A stretch of 64,000 bases of DNA from Beroe forskalii. Taxonomy: Eukaryota; Ctenophora; Nuda; Beroida; Beroidae. Made by a program: the position numbers and the translations under genes. This document shows positions 54,817 to 64,000 of the stretch, piece by piece. The stretch covers positions 299,998-363,997 of the forward strand of contig WFMF01000168.1 in NCBI GenBank assembly GCA_011033025.1. Reading direction: 5' to 3'. Each line of letters opens with the position of its first letter. Positions within the stretch are counted from its first letter, which is position 1. Under the pieces are notes generated by a model. The model was not told where the DNA came from, made no database searches, and saw only the letters and a list, made by a program, of their open reading frames with translations.

Positions 54817-57800
54817 CCCGGATTATGATTTGTGTTTTGTCAAGTTGAATCGTGAATGTGCTCGTTTTTGAAATATCGTGAAGAGTATGAAACCATTGTT
54901 TGTAAGTACGGAAAAGTTTGACTAAAATTAACTACACTCAAGATGTGATATGAACTGAGATTGTTAATGTTTTTATTGGAATTTCAGTCAGCTAAATGTG
55001 GAAACCACGGGTTTGATGTGCGATTGTTTTAATTAATAGTAATTGCAGAAAGCCAAGTGTTTTACTTTTCAGTGCTATTGGGGTTCTCAAAGTTTATACT
55101 CCGGTATCATCTATTCGTTCAATAAGACTTAAGATTCTGTTAAGATTTATAATCGAATTTCGAAGTAATAACCTGCGTCATAAGAGTTTCTCTTGGTTGA
55201 ACAAAATAATGAATAACACAATATGAAAATAAATAATTATTTAAAAGTTGAAGTGTTTAAGTATGAAATTATAATATGATGCGCCGAGACTTCAAGTGTC
55301 AAACTCAATATTCGAAACAGTAGACAAATTAAAGGAACTTCCTATACTCAGTATTTTGACAATCAATATAATTTTCTGTTTGTTTGTCATTGAACTTAAA
55401 GCCCTTTCTTAATTTCTTGGTGTCAAAGATTCTCCAAAAGATTCGACAAACTATAGCCTAAAAACTAGCCACTGCTTCACCTTGGGTCCATTCCCCCAGA
55501 AATTTTTCAACAACCCCTTGCCAAAACCTTTCCTGGAATTTTCAAAATCCCCATACCCCCTCCCTTTTGGGCACCCCACCTATGAATTTCACAAATTCGA
55601 CCAACCACCCACCAAAAACTTTCTAAGACATGTCCATTGATATGTCCATTGAATCAACCCAGACTAGAAAGGAGAGCAGGGGTCTTGGGGGCAGCCTCCA
55701 GAAGCCAGAGGGTCCGAGAAAAATCATTTCTCACGGAAATAGGATCTTCATCTCAAATTATGAATTTTTTCTACCAGATCTCGATCCCCCTTGATTTTTG
55801 ACTCCCTCCCTTCTGTTCTGGTCCCCCTAGAATCATTGAAAATGTGACAACCCCCACCTACCTTATCTGGCACAAAATCTTCATACCACCCTTTTCTTAG
55901 GGGAGGGAGGATGAAGCTATGGTCCTAGCTGGCTAGACAGTTGTCAGTCTTTCGAGCAAACTAAAGATTTGCTCTATCTAGGCTGACAAAAAGTCCGATT
56001 TTGAGTCTTTTAATGAAATTTATTGATAATAAATGGGCTTTAGTGGTTATTACAGAGCATAAAATACTTGTATGAATCTGGCATCCGCTTGAAACTATTG
56101 AGGCCTATTACATTGGTTCAAAAATGGTTCGATTATTTTATAGTATGAGATAATCTCAAAGGTCAAAAGTTTCGGTTACTTGTCCTGTCAGCGACCTTGG
56201 AAGTGAAACACTGTCTGTTGCTTGAGAGGTTGTTTTGTCAGCTGTTAGACCTTCAGCCGGCCCTTTAAATACTGACTTCACTGTGACTTACTCAATACCG
56301 CAGGATTTCTCTATGTCTGCCCATCAATGTCAAAATCGCTGATAACTCTATGGGCTATTTAACATCTCCATTCTAAGCTAGCATATATTGATAATGGTTA
56401 TGCTTATTGAGTTTTTGCTTTTCACCGATTTTTATGGACAGATCTCAAACTGACAGTATGATGGGTTATAAAACCCTGTTACGTTTTCATCGGTGTCTAT
56501 AATTTACCCTTTCCTGATCGGGTCCACATTGATTTAGTCATTTAGACCCTCTCCTTTTGTGCTGCGGGTCTTAACTTTTATTAAACCAGATAAATCCCGG
56601 GAAGTTTACAAAGATGTGTCCAATAGGCAAGTGTATAATAAGCACTTCATGAACCCATCGTGAGAGACATTTAAGCATTTACTTCGTATGAATAGGGGCA
56701 AGGGCAAGAAAAGATAGTTCATGGGTGTATGTTTCAAAGAAGAGTGGGTGGTTTCAACTCAATTGGAATAAAAAATACACGACATGCTGTGTCTCATATT
56801 GTTCATACTGCCCCTGTTTTAATCAAAATTAAAATGACACGACCCAGCATGCCCCAATCCGGCGACAATCATCTGCAATATAAAGGTTGAGAAATCTAGA
56901 TCCGTATTTTTGCATTCCCCTTTTTACCATGACCATAGTGAATACCATGATTAAGCTGCTAATTACTTTGACACGACCAACTATTTCACTCTAACACTTT
57001 GACACGACAACTATTTCACTCTAACACTCGTTTACAGAGTTGGCCCAAATCAAATATATATGCGAGTTAGGATTTAAATTCTGCTGAGGAAGACAGAAGG
57101 TGTCACTGATTCACCGGGTAAATAATAGCTGTGACACATTGTGCAAGAGAGAATTCCCTCCCTGTCTCTCTACAACAGTGGTTTTGTCTGTGATTTGCCA
57201 AGTCTGAGAAAGCTGAGGCCTGGGACATTTATATCCTGTCGCTGTAATGACAGTAAATCACCACCAAATAGTTTCACTTCTATCTGCAGTTACCAAACAG
57301 TAAACATCATGTAAATGGAGGCCCTCTGCACTCCGGCACTAGGAACAGCTGAGAGAGTATTCCAGGTAGAAATGCTGCTGCTGCAGCATCTCTCATGCTC
57401 CACTCGGATGGGATATAATATGTTCATCAAATACAGTTCTCCTCTGACGAAGGACCACCATGAAGCTGGGTGGTAGACATGAGATAAAGTTCTAATAAGC
57501 TCTCCATAAGGAGAACAATAGACTCCATGCTGCGCGACTATATCCGATATTTGATTCCCCGACTTCAGAGCTTGTGTGTTGTCAAATCACAGCACACATG
57601 CTATTAAATCAGCATCTTATATTTATACTCCTCTTGGGAATTCCAGGAAGAGATTCACTAGATGTATGTTCCATTGATGGAGCTTGAGGTTAAAGAGTCC
57701 CTGAAACACATTGTCCTCCTCCCATAACTCGTGTCATGACGCTCTTTCAATGCCCTTTTAGCTTTTTCTGAGTGCCGGAATAACGCTATGTAGGTCTAAT

Positions 57801-60140
57801 ACCACGATAACTGCCACTACTTCCAGCGGAGTGCCACGTATTCAATGTCTTTATATACAGCTTTTAGGTCTCCTTTTGTCTTTTGTACGCAAGGTTCCTA
57901 CGATTAAAATTTCATAAGCATCAATAGCCAATGGGTTTCGGGCATAATTAGATAATGACCACCTATAATGATCAGTTATTTCGACTTCACTTAGGTTTTT
58001 GCTATTTGTGTGTCATTCAAAATGCGTATATCTTAAGATATTTCTTTTCCGTTTTTTCCGAGCTCTCTATATAGTACAGTGACTGGGGTATTATTTGATT
58101 GGAATTTAATGATGCTGAGCTATGTCAATCAATGATGGAATTGAATGTTTTCTTATAACTATCAGTAGCAATTAGTGGATAATAGGTTCAATTAGTTTTG
58201 TTGCTAAAATCATAAGTATAGCCTGGATGCCAACATAGCAGCAGTCTTCCCGATTGTTAGTTTGAACTGACAAATGCTTTTAAAAACTTCACTAACAATC
58301 TGTCTAGTTAACTAGACAGATTGTTAGTGGTTTGTGATAGTCGCCCATGAGTAATATTCATACTTAGTCGTCACTTGTTTTATTCACCAGACTCTTCGTC
58401 TGACGTCTATAATGGAGTCGTTCTCGACCCATTCACTCTTTTACAGTCTGTGGTCAAAATTCAAAGTTACTGGCCAAAGTGCTCTTCAGGGAGCAGAAGG
58501 TGTGTGATGATGAGGTACCATAGTGGTAGAAATTATGATGCGGTAGTTAATCAGCTCGTGTGTCTCATCAAAGTGTTGTGAAACCTGGCGATTGACAGTG
58601 ACAAAGTATCATTTTCGAAAAATGATCATAATTAGTACGCATCATAAATTCTACTCGTCATAAAATCTACAGATCATAATTAAGAACGCACCATAACTTC
58701 TACCACTAAGGTAGTCTACACTTCAAGTTAATGTGGAAACTGTAGTAAAATGTATGAATAGTAACATAAATATGAAAAACAAAATATCCCGTCGTTGATT
58801 ATTTTGAGCAATGAAAATGCTTAGTTTAAAATGGCTAGCTTAAAGAGGCTAGCTTAAAATGGTTAGTTTAAAAATATGGTTATTTTAAAACGGCTAGTTT
58901 ACAATAACTAATGCGGCAGTGCGATCCTAACCTAAGACTCTAAGAGATGTCTATGTGAACCTCGTTTTATACACGGGCAGGTACTTTTTGAAACGTTCGA
59001 ATTTATCTATTTTCTCAATTCATATATTTAATTTCATAAGTTTATAGTTCTGTAGGCCCTCTAGCTATAACTTCTGAATTTCATTCATAACCTAACTCGC
59101 AATATTATTTTCCCAACTTCCCTAACAGTACCTAATAATCCAATAAAGAAAATCTACGTGAGATTTAATAGCTCTTTTATCAAATCTATCCTGCATTTCA
59201 ACTGACAGGCCCCGTTGAATTGTTTGCATACTGGAATCTTGGCAGTTTTTGTCTGACAAAAAATACTCCAAATTGTCATATTGTGTCACTTGCGCTTGAA
59301 ACTTTTAAAAGAGCACCAGTGAAGGGTAATGGTACTCAATTAACAGTCGCCCCACAAGATTAAGATTCCCCCTCAAAACATTATATGCCTACAAAGCTCC
59401 ACTGCGCCATGCTACTACGTCGCAATTTAAATTCGGCGTCTGGCGTTGTTGAAGTTTATATATCAGTCAAACTCGCGAGCCAAATGCGACACATTATAAT
59501 CCCCCGTATATTATTTTTGTGTATTGAGAGCACAATGACAGCGACGAATAGCAAGTAATGGCTGGCGCATTGATTCTATTAATTACTTAAATATATAACA
59601 ACATATGTTCCCATTATTGTAATATACGACTGTTCATTTATGTCACCCTTTTATGACTCTCTGCCGAGCTGTATATCAAATACATCACGGGATTATTGAC
59701 GGCTACAGCGGTGCCCGACATGTTTTAATAGCTACCAGTTGATTGTTTGTCTGGAATCATCGAGCGGGTCACTTCCAAACCTCAACCCATGATGCAGCAA
59801 AGGTGGTGCTCCCAATGCGTATGTAAATATTACCATTTCGGTTATTTAACGGATTTTCTTGTGTTTGAATTTGCTGACTATTGTGGAAAATAATAGAGCA
59901 TTCTCACCATACTATAATCACCCGTGGTTTTGTTGTTGTATCAAAGTTGAAGATAAAATTCCAAATATGTATCAACTATCATTCATACCTCGAAAAAATA
60001 TTTTTTTGCATGTATCCTGAGTTTGAAATCACAAAGCTGCATATTTTTGCGCAGGCAAATTTTGATTTCATATACAGTACAACAAAAATTATACAACAAA
60101 AATTCACAGGTGCACGAAATCAATTTCAAAATTTCCTCTC
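54817..60140. other. Gene-free region
   Basis: No exon, RNA gene or strong promoter recognised on either strand. Includes a degenerate MITE (55470-55920), a fold-back 'actaacaatctgtctagttaactagacagattgttagt' near 58291-58328, and repeats of 'aaatggctagcttaaa' at 58825-58905. Confidence 0.5.
55470..55920. mobile_element. Degenerate copy of the 'acatagcttcatcc' MITE
   Basis: Shares, in the same order, 'gggtccattccccc', 'ccttttgggcaccccacct', 'ctaagacatgtccattga', 'agaagccagagggtc', 'tttctcacggaaatagg' and the end 'ggatgaagctatg' with the element at 61243-62024. It lacks about 300 bp of the middle. Confidence 0.65.
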
Positions 60141-61095
60141 AGCAGCATCCTAAAAGCTCCCTGCACGTTGAGTTGATTTCTAACAAGTGGAGCAGGGGTC
60201 TGGGGGCGGCAGCTCCCAGAAGCCAGACGTTTCCTATAAATAAATTTGCCGTCTCAATAGGATTTTAACTCTTAATTCTGTCCTGTAAGTTGAGTCGATT
60301 GATAACATGCGAAGTAGGGTCTGGGGGCGACAGCCCCCCATAAGCCAGACGTTTTCTATGAATTAAATTGTCACCTCAATAGGATTTTAACTCTTAATTC
60401 TGTCCTGTGTTGAGTCGATTGATAACATGTGAAGTAGGGGTCTGGGGGCGACAGCCCCCAGAAGCCAGACGTTTTCTATGAATAAAATTGTCGCCTCAAT
60501 AGGATTTTAACTCTTAATTCTGTCCTGTAAGTTGAGTCGATTGATAACATGTGCAGTAGGGGTCTGGGGGCGACAGCCCACAGAAGTCAGACGTTTTCTA
60601 TGAATAAAATTGTCGCCTCAATAGGATTTTAACTCTTAATTCTGTCCTGTAAGTTGAGTCGATTGATAACATGTGAAGCAGGGGTCTGGGGGCGACAGCC
60701 CACAGAAGTCAGACGTTTTCTATGAATAAAATTGTCGCCTCAATAGGATTTTAACTCTTAATTCTGTCCTGTAAGTTGAGTCGATTGATAACATGTGAAG
60801 CAGGGGTCTGGGGCGGCAGCCCTCAAAAGCCAGACGTTTTCTATAAATAAAATTGCCGCCTCAAAAGGATTTTAACTCTTTTTGTCCTATAAATTGAGTC
60901 GACTGATAACATGTGAAGCAGGGGTCTGGGGGCGACAGCCCCTAGAAGTCAGACGTTTTCTATGAATAAAATTGTCGCCTTAATAGGATTTCAACTCTTA
61001 ATTCTGTCCTGTGTTGAGTCGATTGATAACATGTGAAGTAGGGGTCTGGGGCGGCAGCCCCAGAAGCCAGACGTTTTCTAATAAATAAAATTGTC
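60140..61095. repeat. 120-122-bp tandem repeat, about eight units
   Basis: 'gttgagtcgatt' starts at 60289, 60409, 60531, 60653 and 60775, giving a unit of 120-122 bp. Each unit holds the self-complementary core 'ggggcgacagcccc' and 'agaagccagacgttttcta'. The same core, in the context 'ggggtctgggggcgcagccc', is found once in the MITE-like element at about 61777. Confidence 0.9.
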
Positions 61096-61242
61096 ACCAA
61101 TAGATTATATAACTCTTATTTCTTTATTTCAGCGTAATTTAAGATCAAGGTACCTTAGCAAATTTAATGTAGTTAAAATTTCTACAGAGATGAAGATTAA
61201 ATCCAGTAGATTGGGATCTGGGGGGGCAATTTAATATTATGC

Positions 61243-62024
61243 ACATAGCTTCATCCTGGGTCCAATCCCCCCCTGAATTTTTTTAACTCCCCCTTGACAA
61301 AACCTCCCCCTGAATTTTCAAAATCCTCAATCCCCCCCTTTTGGCCACCCGCCCCCTGATTTCAAAAAATTCGGACCAACCCCCCACCAAAACTTAGACA
61401 ACTTTCTAAGATATGTCCATTGAAATGTTTACAATAGAATCAATCGAAACTAAACACTTTATGACAAGATGAAAGTATGTAAACTATGATATGTGGCTGA
61501 CAGACAAGAAATTTAGTCAATTTTGAGTTTTAACATATAATATTGCTGATGACTGAAATGGTAATGAAGTTCAATTTTAATGTAAATTAATCCTTGAATA
61601 TAATAAAAGCTATGAAGTGACACTTGTAAGGGAATCATTGCATGAAAGCAAGTCTCAGGGATATTGTCAACACAATATTAAAACATAGAAACACATTAAA
61701 GTTAAGTTGACTTTACTTGAAAATGGCAGGGAATTGAAGTATTGTAGTTATTTGGCAGTCGTACAAAAAGATAGCGGGGGTCTGGGGGCGCAGCCCCCAG
61801 AAGCCAGAGGGTCGGAGAAAAAAATATTTCTCACGGAAATAGGATTTTCATCTCAAATTTTGAAATTCTTCTGCCAGATCCCAATCCCCCCCCCCCTTAA
61901 TTTTTTCATTCCCCCCTCCAGTCCAAGTCCCCCCAGAATCGTTTAAATTAGGGCAACCCCCACCTACCTTATTCGACCTAAAATTCATCCCCCCCCTTTT
62001 CTTAGGGGGGGGATGAAGCTATGT
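61243..62024. mobile_element. 782-bp MITE-like element, 14-bp TIRs
   Basis: Ends are 'acatagcttcatcc' (61243-61256) and its exact inverse 'ggatgaagctatgt' (62011-62024). The terminal regions are rich in C or G tracts. The inside includes 'ggggtctgggggcgcagccc' plus 'agaagccagagggtc'. No ORF of note, so it is non-autonomous. A target duplication could not be set with confidence. Confidence 0.65.
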
Positions 62025-64000
62025 TATGTATAAAATCGTAATTTTATTCAACGTACAATTTCTATGAATACAATTACTATTTTTTAATACAAATATGAGA
62101 TTTGAAACATGCATAATTGAAACATGCATAATTTTCATTTCAGTGCTTAAAACATGCACTTTCATTTTCACAGCTAGTGACAAGAATCCCTTGATATGGA
62201 AAGTCGATAAATACAAAAAATGCACAATTTTATTTTTAAAAATGCACATTCGTTTCTAAAATAAAGATTGAGTTCAAGTAATTTTATGCATTTTTGTCTT
62301 GAGAGTTCGAAATATCTCAAAACTGCATATTTTGAAAAGGATTTTGCATGTATCTAGGATGGCCAGGATTAAGTTTTTTCGTGGCATGCTATCATTTATA
62401 ACTATCATTTATAGCAGCAGTTCACTTAATATATAATAGGCTCTCCAAAACCGAGACGGTTGTCGTAGTAACCCCCTGCTGATTTGGTGACGTCAGTCCA
62501 TTTCTTTCGGTTGGAACCAACGTAACTAAACCTCACGCATTCCGAAACAACGTTATTCTAACTTGGAATTACTAGAATTGACCAATTTCCTAATTTCTAC
62601 AAATCGTCCACGAACTCACGTGCTGAAATGTAGCACCCAGATCTAATTTCACGCATTAGTCGTATTTGAACTCATTTCAACGTAATCAAGTCGAAAAATC
62701 GCGTAAATATCATTTTCTTGAAATCCCCTAATTTACAAAACGTCCACGTGAACTCACGTGATTCACTATTTCATCGTATATTTCCCACATTTAGTCACTG
62801 AGAGACATGAGGAAACCATTATTAGTTCGTCATCGTATCACAGAATAAGGCTTGAGCACAATTTTTCATCATTAACGTAATTTCAACCATTTTGCGGCTC
62901 AATTTTTAGAGGCTTGGCATGACGACATTTTTCAACCGATCACCTTGAAACTCGTTTTATAGCTAAATTGAGGTCTAAAAAGCAAAGATCGAAGTAAAAA
63001 CATATTCCGATGAAAACTCTCCTGAGTTAGAGATGTCTAAAGTAGCGCAAAATAGCGTTTTATCGCAAAATACGCTATTTTAGTGGTTTTACACGATTTT
63101 GATGACGTCATCACAGCACCCAAATAGGCTCAAACCAACTTCCCATGTAGCCTATAAGACAATTCCGCCTTAGTACAACATACTTTGACCAATCTCATAT
63201 CAAGATAAGTCGTAGTTCTTGACATCTCTCTCGTTAAAGTTTTGTCCTAAAATTTCGACATCGATTTTTCACCGTACCTTAGGAAATCGCGTATATCTCG
63301 ATGAAAAATCGAGATAGCCCAATGATCCGTATGATATTCTGAAAGCTCTTTAAATTTCCAACTAACGATTTTTCAAAATTTTTGAGCTATCTCCACTCCT
63401 TCTTGGTGAAAAATGCGCACGAAAACGACCTATTTTCGCTAAAAAAGCAGTAAAATTTCGCTAAGTTGATGACGTCATAATGACGTCATAATGACGTCAC
63501 CAGAACTTTTTATAGCCTAATGCAATTCCCCATCTTAGATCTTACAAAACTTGGACCTCGATCATGTCTCTACCATTTGTAGAACTTGAGATCTCATCGA
63601 TTTAAATTGGGTCACAAATTATCTTATTATTATTATTATATGTACCACAGACAAAACCGCAAGCGGTCGTCATAGCAACCCCCTCACAGAGTCACAGGGG
63701 CGCCGCTTTTTGATTGTTTGAGGTTATTTTGATCTGAACATACGTTATTAACCGTTTGAAATAGAAATCATTCGTTAAAATCGTTGGAATAGTAATTTCC
63801 TTATCTCTACAAAACGTCCGTGTGAACTCACGTGCAAAATTTGTTGTATGGACCTGGAATCATGTTTGTCTATTGCATTGTGACTTTTTCAATCAAATCA
63901 AGTCGAAAATTCGGTCTTAAGACTCAAATTTCAAATTTGCCTATTTCTACAAAACGTCCACGTGAACTCACGTGCACTTTATTTCCATGGGCCATTTTTG
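62025..64000. other. Repeat-rich, gene-free right end
   Basis: Four copies of a block with 'aacgtccacgtgaactcacg' (starting near 62607, 62740, 63805 and 63953). Two copies of a block 'gtcgtagtaaccccctgctg' or similar (62450 and 63660). A triple TGACGTCA at 63468-63500. It appears to be two tandem copies of a roughly 1.2-kb unit, the second running off the window. No gene seen. Confidence 0.5.

Overview
This window is animal (metazoan) nuclear DNA. It is AT-rich, its genes are split by GT-AG introns into many short exons, and both protein families I can name with certainty, heterotrimeric G-protein alpha subunits and a KIF21-type kinesin with a WD40 tail, are animal genes. I cannot fix the species. 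Galectin-like genes nested inside a host intron, many short fold-back elements and abundant minisatellites fit a non-vertebrate animal (ctenophore, sponge, cnidarian and tunicate are all possible).

The left third (about 1.6-24.3 kb) is a tandem segmental duplication. Each copy holds a Galpha(q)-like gene on the minus strand, with a 38-bp satellite upstream and a TGACGTCA repeat downstream of the last exon. Copy 2 (16271-21910) has seven consecutive coding exon positions, with two alternative last exons. Copy 1 (2469-11176) keeps nearly identical exons, but exon 5 (switch I/II) is cut to about 30 nt by a 4.4-kb minisatellite. Only copy 2 carries a 1.33-kb DNA transposon with 144-bp terminal inverted repeats and a FLYWCH zinc-finger ORF. 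Copy 1 shows the matching empty site.

From 24.3 to 30.4 kb I see a 19-bp satellite, fold-back repeats and no gene. From 51643 down to 30447 the minus strand carries the C-terminal part of a KIF21 kinesin: coiled-coil exons (51.6-47.2 kb), then WD40 exons (41.75-30.4 kb). No motor-domain exon is visible up to 64 kb. The intron between two WD40 exons (41.0-32.3 kb) contains a same-strand cluster of four secreted galectin-like genes, one of them frameshifted. At 51.8-53.0 kb the 49-bp minisatellite of Galpha copy 1 reappears in reverse orientation, directly before a plus-strand exon resembling a filamin domain. From 54.8 to 64 kb there are only repeats: a 120-122-bp tandem repeat, a 782-bp MITE-like element and dispersed palindromes.

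The most unusual pattern is that many minisatellites here contain or abut splice junctions of the neighbouring gene. Examples are Galpha exon 6 acceptor, Galpha exon 1 acceptor, KIF21 donors at 41006, 48874/48910 and 31412, and the filamin-like acceptor at 52974. One such array occurs at two loci 43 kb apart. Another repeat is a palindrome that fits the RFX X-box consensus.
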